The notes: generated by a model from the letters alone, not told the origin. A stretch of 64,000 nucleotides of DNA from Oceanobacter mangrovi (GCF_019740315.1 NZ_JAHXZR010000003.1:124001-188000), one strand, 5' to 3'; positions 46,806 through 55,991 are shown, counted from the stretch's first letter. Numbers and translations are program-made.

Positions 46806-47324
46806 TTGGAACTCAAATCCATCGACAAACCCAGCTACAAGAAGCACCTGAATCTGCTGCAGTTTGGTGGTGTCGCCCTGTTGTTGGTATTGGCTCTCGG
46901 GCTGTCATCTCTTTATCGCAGCTGGTGGGGGAACGGTGAGTCCAATACCGGCTTGAACCTGCTGGCTGTGATTACGGCGGTGGTGGTGCTGGCAGCGCTG
47001 TTCAGTCTTATTCGACAGCAGCCCTGGATGGCTGACATTCGTTATACCTGGCAGCTGAAGCAGGAACTGAACCGGATTTATCGTCACAGCAAGGTGCTGG
47101 AAAAAGCCCTGGCCGACGGCGACGAAAATGCTTTTCGGGTGCATTTTTTCAGTCTTCATGGATCACTGCACCTATACCGTATCGAAGACAACACCCTGAC
47201 CGTACCGGAATTGCAGGAAAAAATCGCCGAGCTGGATGAAACCTTGCGACAGCGCCAGCTGGTCGTCAGCGTCGCCGATTACCGGCCGGAACTGATCGAC
47301 GAGATCAAACAGCGCTATCGCTAA
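46806..47324 (+). CDS. DUF3087-family membrane protein
   Basis: 172 residues from a TTG start at 46806, preceded by GGAGATCAAC, giving MELKSIDKPSYKKHLN, the family's usual N-terminus. Two membrane helices (about 22-42 and 55-75) are followed by a cytoplasmic helical region. Function unknown; widespread in marine gammaproteobacteria. Confidence 0.78.
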   Translation: MELKSIDKPSYKKHLNLLQFGGVALLLVLALGLSSLYRSWWGNGESNTGLNLLAVITAVVVLAALFSLIRQQPWMADIRYTWQLKQELNRIYRHSKVLEKALADGDENAFRVHFFSLHGSLHLYRIEDNTLTVPELQEKIAELDETLRQRQLVVSVADYRPELIDEIKQRYR

Positions 47325-47415
47325 AACGGGCAATTGCTTCCCGATAGCTCACGGACTGGCAGACTCCTTGCAATGACCTTCATAACCTTTGGTGTCAATC
47401 CTGGAGGATGCCGTT

Positions 47416-47817
47416 ATGACCTTGTTTTGCGGGGCTTACATGCCCGAAAGTGGTTTGGTTGATAGTCCGTTTGTCGGAGCTCTGACACGGGTTGCTGCAA
47501 ATCTTACAAGATTGCCAACCAAGGCTGTTGCAGATGCTTCAGCCCACCTTGATTTGTACTTCCTGTTGCCGCATGGCGAAGAGATACCTCCGTTTCGTGG
47601 CATGCGGTTTCACTCCTTCGATCGCGAACATATGCGCTTGCGTATCGAGTCCTCGGTTCCTGCCCATATGCTGGAATCCCGCCATTGTCAGGCCTATGTG
47701 CTGGCGGCGATTGAAGATGCGCTGGAAAACGCGGCTGAGTTCTTCGCCAGTGAAAACATCCAGTTTGATTACCTGGGCTGGTCGTCGCGTTTGCGTCAAC
47801 TGGCGAGGGCTGCCTGA
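47416..47817 (+). CDS. Small conserved protein of unknown function
   Basis: 133 residues from ATG 47416 with GGAGG upstream (MTLFCGAYMPESGLVDSPF). Soluble, mixed alpha/beta, no recognised motif. Its TGA overlaps the ATG of the rhodanese gene (TGATG-type junction), and a third small gene follows, so the three are translated as one unit. No function is assigned. Confidence 0.7.
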   Translation: MTLFCGAYMPESGLVDSPFVGALTRVAANLTRLPTKAVADASAHLDLYFLLPHGEEIPPFRGMRFHSFDREHMRLRIESSVPAHMLESRHCQAYVLAAIEDALENAAEFFASENIQFDYLGWSSRLRQLARAA

Positions 47818-48149
47818 TGAGTCAGCCGATTCGTATGATCCTGTGTGAAGATGCCGGCAACCTGCTGGAGAAGCCGGATTTGTTACTGCTGGACTGTCGT
47901 GACGTACGCGATTATCAGGCCAGCCATCTGGACGGCGCCCTGCATGCCCATGATGATCTGGTGACCAGCCTGATTCGCAAGCGCGATCTTGAGCGTCCAA
48001 TTCTGATCTACTGTTACGCGGGCCATCGCAGTGAAAACCTCTGCGAGCTGTTTGTTGGTTTTGGTTTCAAACAGGTCTACAACCTGGCGGGTGGTTACAT
48101 GCGCTGGCAGGAAACGCAGCAGGTCAGTGGCTCTCATGCTGCAACTTAA
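47817..48149 (+). CDS. Rhodanese-like sulfurtransferase
   Basis: 110 residues, a single rhodanese domain. LLLLDCRDVRDYQASHLDGA is the CDC25/rhodanese CH2A region, and YCYAGHRSE holds the active-site cysteine C66. Probable cytoplasmic persulfide carrier. It sits between two unknown genes that overlap it at both ends, so it may act with them. Confidence 0.88.
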   Translation: MSQPIRMILCEDAGNLLEKPDLLLLDCRDVRDYQASHLDGALHAHDDLVTSLIRKRDLERPILIYCYAGHRSENLCELFVGFGFKQVYNLAGGYMRWQETQQVSGSHAAT

Positions 48150-48522
48150 TGAGATTGCCAATACGGGTGTGACGGTAACCCGCCCCTGCAATATCTGGGC
48201 GATGGCCAAACACCAGAGCATTCGGCATTTGCTGTTGTTGTTGGAAGAGCGTCTCGGTGGCGCTTTTCTTGTCGACCAGCGGATCGAAACCGACTGCCGG
48301 GCGATTTACATCTGTGAGCTGCAAGACCCTTCCATGCGGGCTTACCTGTACACGCTAGGTCAGACTGATGGTCGTTATGGTGTGCATCTGGAATATCCGG
48401 ATTCGTCGGAAGCCAACCAGATTTTTGATGCCTATGAAAACCAGTCGCTGGAATCGCTGGTGCATATTCTGGCAGTACATCTGGACGTTGACGAAGTGCT
48501 GCCATTACCTGTGATGCATTGA
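48136..48522 (+). CDS. Small protein of unknown function, coupled to rhodanese
   Basis: 128 residues from ATG 48136, overlapping the rhodanese stop by 14 bases. No motif was recognised: an N-terminal RPCNIWAMAKHQSIRHLLLLL helix and an acidic C-terminus. An extended frame upstream would overlap most of the rhodanese gene and is unlikely. It ends just before the convergent cueR gene. Confidence 0.65.
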   Translation: MLQLNEIANTGVTVTRPCNIWAMAKHQSIRHLLLLLEERLGGAFLVDQRIETDCRAIYICELQDPSMRAYLYTLGQTDGRYGVHLEYPDSSEANQIFDAYENQSLESLVHILAVHLDVDEVLPLPVMH

Positions 48523-48532
48523 GTTTTCACAC

Positions 48533-48922
48533 CTACTGCGCAGCGAACTCCTGCAGAATAGGGCAGTCCGGCCGTTCATCGCCAGCACAACAACTGACCA
48601 GTGACTGCAGGGTGTTCACCATGGATTGCAGTTCGGCGATCTTCTGGTTCAAGGTGCTGATATGCTGCTGGGCCAGCTGTTTTACATCTTCACTATGACG
48701 GGATTCATCCTGCCACAAGGCCAATAGTTCTCCAATCTGCTCAACCGCAAAGCCCATATCACGGGCTCGCCGGATAAATCTGAGGGTGTGGATATCGGCT
48801 TCGGAATATTGTCGGTAACCAGAGCTGGTGCGACTGGCTGGTTGAATCAGTTTGATCTCTTCGTAATAACGAATCATTTTGGCGCTGATACCAGAAGCGT
48901 CAGCGGCGGCGCCAATATTCAT
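48533..48922 (-). CDS. cueR: Copper-responsive MerR-family regulator CueR
   Basis: 129 residues. MerR winged helix (MNIGAAADASGISAKMIRYY), dimerisation coiled coil, and the metal loop CCAGDERPDC with C112 and C120, the Cu(I) ligands of CueR. RBS AGGGAGGA. It lies 21 bases after copA on the same strand, so the two are probably one transcript. CueR activates promoters with long 19-bp spacers by DNA distortion; two such promoters lie upstream of copA and the divergent copZ. Confidence 0.94.
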   Translation of the reverse strand: MNIGAAADASGISAKMIRYYEEIKLIQPASRTSSGYRQYSEADIHTLRFIRRARDMGFAVEQIGELLALWQDESRHSEDVKQLAQQHISTLNQKIAELQSMVNTLQSLVSCCAGDERPDCPILQEFAAQ

Positions 48923-48943
48923 GGTGCTGTTCCTCCCTCTGGA

Positions 48944-51421
48944 TTAAAGCGAAATCCGGCGTAACCGCAGTGCATTGCCAACCACAAATACCGATGACAT
49001 TGCCATGGCGCCAGCGGCCAGGGCTGGCGACAGCAGCAAGCCGAAGGCCGGATAGAACACTCCGGCTGCCAGCGGTACCAGCGCACTGTTGTAGGCAAAG
49101 GCCCAAAACAGGTTTTGGCGAATATTGCGCATGGTTGCCTGGCTGAGACTGATAGCGGTGACCACACCTTGCAAACTGCCAGACATCAATACCACGTCAG
49201 CAGACTCAATTGCGACATCCGTGCCGGTACCAATCGCCATACCGGCATCGGCAGCGGCCAGGGCGGGGGCATCGTTAATACCATCACCGACAAATACCAG
49301 TTGTTGTTCGCTGCTGAGTGACTGCTTCAGCTGCTTGATCGCATCAACTTTCCCGGCAGGCATAACTTCGGCGACGACTTGATCAATGCCGAGCTGGCGA
49401 GCAATGGCGTTGGCTGTGTGCTGGTTATCGCCGGTGACCATCGCGACTTGCAGACCCATGGCATGCAGCGCCTGAATGGCGGTTGGGGTCGTTTCCTTGA
49501 TCGGGTCAGCAACCGCCAGCACCGCCGCCAGCTGATGATTGACTGCCGCATAGAGGGGCGTTTTTCCCTGCTGGGCCAGCTGCTCGGCCGTTTGCTGCAG
49601 CGGGCTGATATCAATACCTTGTTGCTGCATCAGGCGGTCGGCTCCGAGTAAGAGCTGGAACGACTCGCCGTCAGCTTGCAGCTGGCCTTCAACCCCCATG
49701 CCGGTCAGCGAGTTGAAGCTGAGCAGGGTCGGTAGAGTCAATTGCTGTTGTTCGGCTGCCGTGACAATCGCGCGCGCGATCGGGTGTTCAGACTTCAGCT
49801 CCAGTGCGGCAATGGCGGCTAACACCTGTTGTGAGTCGAACTGACCATGACTGTGCAGGTCGGTGAGGGCGGGTTTACCTTCGGTAAGAGTGCCGGTTTT
49901 ATCGAATACCACCATGGCGCTGCTTTCCAGTCGTTGCAGCGCTTCGCCTTTACGGAACAGCACTCCGGCTTCAGCGCCGCGACCGGTGCCGACCATAATC
50001 GAGGTGGGAGTGGCCAGCCCCATGGCGCAAGGGCAGGCGACAATCAGTACCGCGACCGCATTCACCAGTGCAAAGGTCAGGGCCGGATCCGGGCCAAAAA
50101 TCAGCCAGATCACAAAGGTCAGTGTTGCCAGCCCCATCACGGCCGGGACAAACCAGAGTGTAACCCGGTCAACCAGCGTCTGGATCGGCAGCTTCGAGCC
50201 TTGCGCCTGTTCGACCAGCTGGATAATCCTCGACAGCACACTGTCTTCGCCGACGGCTGTGGCTCGCATGGTCAGGGCACCGGTCTGATTAAGGGTGCCG
50301 CCAACCAAAGTGTCGCCGGGCTGGCGCTGGGCAGGAATCGGCTCGCCGGTAATCATTGATTCATCAACATAACTGCTACCTTCGACCACTTCACCATCAA
50401 CCGGAATGCGCTCACCCGGGCGAATCTCCAGCAGGTTGCCGTTCACAACCTCCGCCAGTTGGGTCTCGATCAACTGGCCATCACGAACGATACGCGCGGT
50501 TTGCGGCCGCAGACTGACCAGATGTTTGATGGCACTGGACGTCTGCCCCTTGGCTCTGGCTTCCAGCAGGCGACCGAGCAAAATCAGAGTGACGATGACC
50601 GCCGCGGCTTCGAAATAGACGTGCACCGTGCCAGCCGGTAACAGCTGCGGCAGAAAAGTGGCGATAGTGGAAAAGCCCCAGGCCGCCAGAGTACCGACCG
50701 CAACCAGTGAGTTCATATCCGGTGCGGTGTGTAACAGTGCTGGAAGGCCTTTTTTATAGAATCTCAGGCCCGGCCCGAGCAGCACCAGACTGGTCAGCAC
50801 AAACTGCAGCAGCCAGCTGGTCTGTTGGCCGATGGTCTGGTTCACCCAGTGGTGGAATGACGGAACCAGATGACCGCCCATTTCGAGTATAAATACCGGC
50901 ACCGTCAGTATCGCTGCAATCAGCAGGTCGCGGCGGTACAGACGGGCTTCATCATCACGTTTATTGCTGGTGGCAATGGACGACTGGCCAGCGCTTTGTT
51001 GTTGCAGAGGTTTGGCATCAAAGCCCGCTTTGCGTACCGCTGCGATTAAATCTTCGGTGCGGGTGCCGGGCAGGATCTCGATATGGGCTTTTTCGGTCGC
51101 CAGATTGACGCTGGCGGCGGTAACCCCAGCCTGTTTGCCGAGCACCCGTTCAAGGCGACCGGAACAGGAAGCGCAGGTCATGCCTTCAATGGTCAGTTCG
51201 ACCGGTGCGGCTGGGCGTACCTCAAAACCGGCTTTTTTGACGGCCGCCAGCAGTTGTTCGACGCCAGCCGATCCGGTGATCGTCGCTTTTTCGGTGGCCA
51301 GATTGACGTTAGCGGCTTCGACGCCTTCGACCTTGCCGAGCACGCGTTCGAGGCGGGTCGAGCAGGAGGCACAGGTCATACCGTCGATATCGAGAATCAG
51401 CGGGGAATCTTGCTCTGGCAT
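48944..51421 (-). CDS. copA: Cu(I)-exporting P1B-type ATPase CopA
   Basis: 825 residues. Two N-terminal heavy-metal-associated domains with GMTCASC (C17/C20 and C83/C86), eight membrane helices, the transport-site CPC (C463-P-C465), the phosphorylation site DKTGT (D507), an HP motif in SEHPIARAI and the hinge GDGINDAPAL. It pumps Cu(I) out of the cytoplasm. RBS GGAGG precedes ATG 51421. It is expressed from the CueR-type promoter at 51470-51490. Confidence 0.97.
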   Translation of the reverse strand: MPEQDSPLILDIDGMTCASCSTRLERVLGKVEGVEAANVNLATEKATITGSAGVEQLLAAVKKAGFEVRPAAPVELTIEGMTCASCSGRLERVLGKQAGVTAASVNLATEKAHIEILPGTRTEDLIAAVRKAGFDAKPLQQQSAGQSSIATSNKRDDEARLYRRDLLIAAILTVPVFILEMGGHLVPSFHHWVNQTIGQQTSWLLQFVLTSLVLLGPGLRFYKKGLPALLHTAPDMNSLVAVGTLAAWGFSTIATFLPQLLPAGTVHVYFEAAAVIVTLILLGRLLEARAKGQTSSAIKHLVSLRPQTARIVRDGQLIETQLAEVVNGNLLEIRPGERIPVDGEVVEGSSYVDESMITGEPIPAQRQPGDTLVGGTLNQTGALTMRATAVGEDSVLSRIIQLVEQAQGSKLPIQTLVDRVTLWFVPAVMGLATLTFVIWLIFGPDPALTFALVNAVAVLIVACPCAMGLATPTSIMVGTGRGAEAGVLFRKGEALQRLESSAMVVFDKTGTLTEGKPALTDLHSHGQFDSQQVLAAIAALELKSEHPIARAIVTAAEQQQLTLPTLLSFNSLTGMGVEGQLQADGESFQLLLGADRLMQQQGIDISPLQQTAEQLAQQGKTPLYAAVNHQLAAVLAVADPIKETTPTAIQALHAMGLQVAMVTGDNQHTANAIARQLGIDQVVAEVMPAGKVDAIKQLKQSLSSEQQLVFVGDGINDAPALAAADAGMAIGTGTDVAIESADVVLMSGSLQGVVTAISLSQATMRNIRQNLFWAFAYNSALVPLAAGVFYPAFGLLLSPALAAGAMAMSSVFVVGNALRLRRISL

Positions 51422-51469
51422 TGGCGGCCTCCGGTCTTGATCCGTTGTTCGTTAGAGCGGTTATGGTAA

Positions 51470-51490
51470 ACCTTCCAACCTTGGCAAGGT
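51470..51490 (-). promoter_or_regulatory. CueR-type operator/promoter of copA
   Basis: On the minus strand the dyad ACCTTGCC...GGAAGGT lies between TTTACC (-35) and TACCAT (-10) with a 19-bp spacer, the long spacing required for MerR-type activation. The copA start is 49 bases downstream. Confidence 0.75.
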
Positions 51491-51549
51491 AAATAGGCGG
51501 TTCAGGAAATACCCTCTGGTCAGATCAATAAAAGCGGTTTTGCCGATTG

Positions 51550-51570
51550 ACCTTGCCATAATGGCAACCT
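51550..51570 (+). promoter_or_regulatory. Second CueR-type promoter, for copZ
   Basis: TTGACC (51547-51552) and TAGATT (51572-51577) flank a 19-bp spacer with the dyad ACCTTGCC-ATAAT-GGCAACCT, the right arm having two mismatches to the CueR pattern. It lies 60 bases upstream of the small HMA gene. Confidence 0.65.
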
Positions 51571-51636
51571 TTAGATTGAAGCCATTGTCCAGAGCCAAAG
51601 CGGCCTGGGAAAACAATCTGTCGAGAGGGCAAGACT

Positions 51637-51834
51637 ATGAAATTGAAAGTCGAAGGTATGACCTGTGGTGGTTGCGTCAAGTCCGTAACCGCCATCATCA
51701 AGGAACTGGACGAAGCTGCTGACGTGCAGGTGAGCCTGGAAACCGGATTGGTCGAAACCAACGCCAAAACCAGTGTTGAAGCGGTTGCCGAAGCTTTGGA
51801 CGACGCCGGGTTTCCAGCCAAAACGGCGGACTGA
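51637..51834 (+). CDS. copZ: Copper chaperone CopZ (HMA-domain protein)
   Basis: 65 residues, one heavy-metal-associated domain with GMTCGGC and the beta-alpha-beta-beta-alpha-beta pattern. It binds Cu(I) in the cytoplasm and hands it to CopA. It is divergent from copA-cueR with its own CueR-type promoter, and a terminator follows. Confidence 0.9.
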   Translation: MKLKVEGMTCGGCVKSVTAIIKELDEAADVQVSLETGLVETNAKTSVEAVAEALDDAGFPAKTAD

Positions 51835-51876
51835 GCTGCTCCTCCTGCGTCGGCGGGGTTGAACAGTAAACACGGT

Positions 51877-51904
51877 AAAAAGGGGGGCTTCGGCTCCCTT
51901 TTTT
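51877..51904 (+). terminator. Terminator after copZ
   Basis: A hairpin with A-rich/G-rich 5' arm (AAAAAGGG...) and 3' arm CTCCCTTTTTT around a CTTCGG loop ends in a T run. Confidence 0.8.
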
Positions 51905-51948
51905 GTTTGTGTTGTTGGAGTAAACAGGAATATCTTTCATTCATATTT

Positions 51949-51971
51949 TAGATGAAATAACATAACATTTT
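51949..51971. promoter_or_regulatory. Zur-like dyad upstream of TonB-receptor operon
   Basis: TAGATGAAATA-A-CATAACATTTT matches the gammaproteobacterial Zur pattern (GAAATGTTATA-N-TATAACATTTC) at 16 of 22 positions, best in the right half. It lies 22 bases before the receptor start. Zinc regulation is inferred. Confidence 0.4.
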
Positions 51972-51992
51972 TAAAATTGTGAAGGATAGAAC

Positions 51993-54143
51993 GTGAAGTC
52001 CCCGATGTTGCGCTCCCCGTTGTTTTTGGCCCTGATGTTGTGTGCTGCTGGCAGCCAGGCGGATAACCAGGAGGAATCGGACCTGAATGGGGATTCCGGT
52101 AATTCTGACAATCAGCCGTTGGAGGAGGTGGTTGCCACCTACACGCCATCTTATCGTGGTGATGTACCGGAACAGCAGCGTCCGCAGGCATCAGAAAACC
52201 TTGGCCGCGAAGCCATTGTTGATGCTGGTCTGAACGACTTTCAGAGTGTGCTGGATATGTCGGCCACTGTGTCCCGTCAGAACAACATGGGTGGCATGTT
52301 CGACAGCTTTGCCATGCGTGGTTTTCCGGGCAATGAAAACATGCCATCCGGCTATTTGCTGAATGGTTTTAGCGGTGGGCGTGGTTACAGTGGCCGCCGT
52401 GATGTTTCAAACATCGAATCGGTTGAAGTCATGAAGGGACCGGGATCGGCGCTGTTCGGTCGTTCAGAACCGGGTGGTACGGTCAACATTACTACGTTGA
52501 AACCGCAATACTTCACAGAAGGCCATATCAAGGCAGAAACCGGTTCCTACAACCACAAACGGGTTGAAGCCGATATTACCGGTGCGCTGGCCGACAATGT
52601 GGCCGGGCGTATCAATGGTGCCTGGCAGGACAGCGACAGTTTCCGCGATCATGTGTATCTGAAAAAGCAGACTCTCAGCCCATCCATCTGGGTTGATCTG
52701 AGCGATAGCACCTCCTTGTTGTATGAGCTGGAATACGTCAAACAACAGCAGCCACTGGATCGTGGCATTGTGGTGCTCGACAATGATTTCGACACCGTGT
52801 CAGAGGATCGCTTTCTGGGTGAACCCGCCGATGGCCCAATCACCACCAGGGCCTGGGGTCATCAGCTTAGCCTGCAACATGCGTTCGATAACGGCTGGAA
52901 TCTGAATGCCGGTCTGAACCAGCGTTATTCGTCGCTGGAAGGTTATTCAACCGAAGTTGATCCCGCCAGTAGTCGCCAGCCCAGTGTGACGGACAGTGCC
53001 AGTGGCACAGACACCGAAGTGGCACGGCAGCGCCGGTACCGGGATTACAACGCTATGGATCGCTCAGCACGGATTGAAGTCAGTGGCAGCCTCGATACCG
53101 GCGGCATCAGCCACCACTTGATGGTGGGCGTGGATGGTTACCGCTATTTCCTCGACAACACCATGCTGCGCTACCGCGGGACTGACTATAACCTCGATAT
53201 GCAAAACCCGGTTTACGGTTCCCAGGCTCCGGCGATGAGTGTCAATACCGATACCTCTGAATTCCACTCTGCCTATGGTCTGTACCTGCAGGACCAGCTG
53301 GATGTTACTGACAGCCTGCATGTATTACTGGGCATGCGTTACGACAACTATTACCAGCGGGTAGACAACCACAAAACGGCTGTTAGTGATGGCGGCAAGG
53401 GTCACAGGTTCAGCCCGCGTTTGGGGATCACCTATGATATCCAGCCTGACTGGATGGTCTATTACAGCTATTCGACCGGTTTCATGCCACTGACCGGGCT
53501 GGACAGCATTACCGGTGAAATGTTTGACCCTGAAATCAGCTTCTCACGGGAAATCGGCAGCAAGTTTGTGGTGGCTGGCTGGACCGGTACCCTGGCGATA
53601 TTTGATGCCTACAAGTCCAATATCCTGACCGCCAACACGGCCAGTGATGCAGCGTCTGGATCGACCCAACTGGGCCAGATTCGCAGCACCGGGGTCGAAC
53701 TGGATCTGGAAGGTTATGTGACAGAAAGTCTGTCTGCCCGTATGTCCTACGCCTGGCTGGACACCCGAACCAACAAGGCCTACGAAGATAACGATTGGTG
53801 GACCACCATCGAAAAAGGCTCGCCGATTATCAACGTACCAGAAAACACCCTTAGCCTGAGTGTGCGTCAGGAACTGGTGATTGGTGGGCGTGATGCCAAT
53901 ATCGGTGCTTCCTATCTGTATGTGGATGACCGTCTGGGAGACACAGTGGACCAGAGCTATCGCCTGCCATCCTACTGGCTGATCAATCTCAATGCCGGTA
54001 TGGATATCGCCAATGGTTTCAGTGGCAAGCTGGTTGTCAGTAACGTATTCGACAAGTCTTATGTATCCAACAGCTACAACCAATGGTGGACTCAGCCGGG
54101 TGAGCCGCGCACCGTCAAAGCCAGTGTGACCTATGCCTTCTGA
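51993..54143 (+). CDS. TonB-dependent outer-membrane receptor
   Basis: 716 residues from a GTG start at 51993 with AAGGA upstream. Signal peptide (MKSPMLRSPLFLALMLCAAGSQA), TonB box-like EEVVATY, plug domain (GRRDVSNIESVEVMKGPGSALFGR) and a beta barrel ending in SVTYAF. Plug and barrel resemble siderophore receptors, but the gene overlaps a DUF1624 gene by 11 bases and heads an operon ending in the zinc-linked zrgA, so the substrate could be a zinc or other metal chelate (inference). Confidence 0.88.
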   Translation: MKSPMLRSPLFLALMLCAAGSQADNQEESDLNGDSGNSDNQPLEEVVATYTPSYRGDVPEQQRPQASENLGREAIVDAGLNDFQSVLDMSATVSRQNNMGGMFDSFAMRGFPGNENMPSGYLLNGFSGGRGYSGRRDVSNIESVEVMKGPGSALFGRSEPGGTVNITTLKPQYFTEGHIKAETGSYNHKRVEADITGALADNVAGRINGAWQDSDSFRDHVYLKKQTLSPSIWVDLSDSTSLLYELEYVKQQQPLDRGIVVLDNDFDTVSEDRFLGEPADGPITTRAWGHQLSLQHAFDNGWNLNAGLNQRYSSLEGYSTEVDPASSRQPSVTDSASGTDTEVARQRRYRDYNAMDRSARIEVSGSLDTGGISHHLMVGVDGYRYFLDNTMLRYRGTDYNLDMQNPVYGSQAPAMSVNTDTSEFHSAYGLYLQDQLDVTDSLHVLLGMRYDNYYQRVDNHKTAVSDGGKGHRFSPRLGITYDIQPDWMVYYSYSTGFMPLTGLDSITGEMFDPEISFSREIGSKFVVAGWTGTLAIFDAYKSNILTANTASDAASGSTQLGQIRSTGVELDLEGYVTESLSARMSYAWLDTRTNKAYEDNDWWTTIEKGSPIINVPENTLSLSVRQELVIGGRDANIGASYLYVDDRLGDTVDQSYRLPSYWLINLNAGMDIANGFSGKLVVSNVFDKSYVSNSYNQWWTQPGEPRTVKASVTYAF

Positions 54144-55308
54144 GCTGGCTGGCGGGCAAGATAGCCAGCTTCGAAGCCGCATCAAAAGCATCGATGCCAT
54201 GCGTGGTCTGGTGATGCTGATCATGCTGGTGGATCACGTGCGGGAACGGTTTTTCCTGCATCGTCAGGTCAGTGATCCGATGGATATCAACGCTACTGAG
54301 CCAGCGCTGTTCTGGAGTCGGATGGCGGCGCATTTGTGTGCGCCGACCTTTGTGTTTCTGACCGGCCTGTCGGCCTGGTTATACGCCAACCCGGCAGCCG
54401 GACAGCGATCAGCCGCCGGTTTTCTGGCCAAACGCGGGCTGTTTATTCTGGCACTGGAAGTCACACTGGTGACCTTCTCCTGGCTCGGCAGCTATCACAC
54501 GGTTTATCTGCAGGTGATGTGGGCGATCGGTATCAGCATGCTGGCACTGGCGCTGCTGTGTCGATTACCAGCCCATTGGTTGTTGGTCATTGGGCTGGTT
54601 ATCGTGTTTGGCCATAACGCTCTGACACCTGTCCAGTTTGACCATAGCGAGTGGGGCTACAGCCTCTGGACCATGCTGCATGACCGCGGTTATCTGCTGC
54701 AATCTGAATGGCTCAACATCAAGGTCAGTTACCCGGTTTTGCCATGGATTGGTGTCATTCTGCTGGGCTATTGTGCCGGGCCCTTGTATGCACAGTCGAT
54801 GAGTGCTACCCGCCGTCAACGCTGGTTGCTGGCATTGGCAATCGGCAGTCTGGTGCTGTTACTGCTGCTGCGCGGTTTTAACCTCTATGGTGAAACCCTC
54901 GACTGGCAGCTGCAGGCTTCGGCCTGGCTGACCCTGATGGATTTCCTCAACTTCACGAAATATCCGCCATCACTGAATTTCCTGCTGCTGGCGCTGGGCT
55001 GCATGGGGCTGATTTTGTGGGGTCTGGAGCGTGTTCAAGGGCGGTTGGCAAGCAGGGTTGAAAGGTTGCTGGTGAGTTTCGGTTCGGCCCCCTTGTTCTT
55101 TTATCTGCTGCACCTCTACTGCCTGTTATTGATGTACAGCATCGGTGTAGCGGTCTGGGGACGTAACCATGGTGATTATCTCGGGGTTGATCATATCGGC
55201 TGGGTTTGGCTGTTGAGCGCTGTACTGGCGCTGGCCTTGTATGGGCCGACCCGCTGGTTTGGTCAATTCAAACAGGCGACACGACTGAAATGGGTGAAAT
55301 ACTTATGA
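54133..55308 (+). CDS. DUF1624/HGSNAT-like membrane protein
   Basis: 391 residues with about ten membrane helices. The N-terminal IDAMRGLVMLIMLVDH motif with the conserved Arg and His and FLTGLSAWLYA are marks of the DUF1624/heparan-alpha-glucosaminide N-acetyltransferase-like group, which moves acetyl groups across membranes. It overlaps the receptor stop by 11 bases and the zrgA start by 4 bases, so it belongs to that operon. Its role in metal uptake is unknown. Confidence 0.8.
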   Translation: MPSELAGGQDSQLRSRIKSIDAMRGLVMLIMLVDHVRERFFLHRQVSDPMDINATEPALFWSRMAAHLCAPTFVFLTGLSAWLYANPAAGQRSAAGFLAKRGLFILALEVTLVTFSWLGSYHTVYLQVMWAIGISMLALALLCRLPAHWLLVIGLVIVFGHNALTPVQFDHSEWGYSLWTMLHDRGYLLQSEWLNIKVSYPVLPWIGVILLGYCAGPLYAQSMSATRRQRWLLALAIGSLVLLLLLRGFNLYGETLDWQLQASAWLTLMDFLNFTKYPPSLNFLLLALGCMGLILWGLERVQGRLASRVERLLVSFGSAPLFFYLLHLYCLLLMYSIGVAVWGRNHGDYLGVDHIGWVWLLSAVLALALYGPTRWFGQFKQATRLKWVKYL

Positions 55309-55940
55309 ACAAAAGCGCGATGGGACTGGCTCTGCTGAGCTTGCCGCTGTTGGCTGAGTCTACCGTGGCGGCGGCTCATGAGCATGGCGTTGCGGATCTG
55401 ACGGTGGCATTGGCGGACAACCAGTTATTGATTCAACTGGATAGTCCAATGGCCAACCTGGTGGGCTTCGAAGGTCCGGCAGACAGCCCGCAACGTCAGC
55501 AGGCAGTGGCGGGTTTGCAGGCGAAACTGCAATCGCCGTTGTTGGCTGTGACCGGCTGTCAGCAGGTATCGTTGGAGGCACCATTACCGGCTGCGCTGAT
55601 GGCGTCCGACGATCATGGTCACGAAGAACATGCCGATCATGAAGAGCATGATCATGATGAGCACGGAGATCACGAGGAGCATGATCACGAAGAACACGCC
55701 GACCATGACGACCATGATCACGACGAACACGATCATGAAGAACATCAGCACGATGCTCATATGGATCTGGAAGCCAGCTGGACCTTCCAGTGCCAGGCCG
55801 GTGTGCCGGTGGTATTGCACAGTCGCCTGTTCGACAGCTTCCCGGGGATCAGCAGCATGCGGGTACAATGGCTAACTGACAGTCGTCAGGGGGCTGAAAC
55901 CTGGCAGCAGGATCAGCCGCTGGTTTTATCTAACGACTGA
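55305..55940 (+). CDS. zrgA: Periplasmic His-rich ZrgA-type protein (DUF2796)
   Basis: 211 residues from ATG 55305. Signal peptide MNKSAMGLALLSLPLLAESTVA, then the DUF2796 body (HEHGVADLTVALADNQL, SPMANLVGFE). Residues about 101-152 are a run of His, Asp and Glu (DHEEHDHDEHGDHEEH...) suited to zinc binding. DUF2796/ZrgA proteins are reported to belong to Zur-regulated zinc uptake in Vibrio. Its neighbours (DUF3299, ABC ATPase, permease) match that type of locus. Confidence 0.82.
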   Translation: MNKSAMGLALLSLPLLAESTVAAAHEHGVADLTVALADNQLLIQLDSPMANLVGFEGPADSPQRQQAVAGLQAKLQSPLLAVTGCQQVSLEAPLPAALMASDDHGHEEHADHEEHDHDEHGDHEEHDHEEHADHDDHDHDEHDHEEHQHDAHMDLEASWTFQCQAGVPVVLHSRLFDSFPGISSMRVQWLTDSRQGAETWQQDQPLVLSND

Positions 55941-55967
55941 TGTTTGCCGACGACTGATACCATCAGA

Positions 55968-55991
55968 GGGCTGAAGCCCTGTCTTCAGCCC
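55968..55991. terminator. Hairpin between convergent zrgA and DUF3299 genes
   Basis: Nine-bp stem GGGCTGAAG/CTTCAGCCC with a 6-base loop; no T run follows. Confidence 0.5.

Noticed and set aside
55584-55868. Very hydrophobic minus-strand frame that looks like a membrane protein
   Set aside because: It is the complement of the His/Asp repeat codons of zrgA (CAT/GAT become ATG/ATC), so the hydrophobicity is an artefact.
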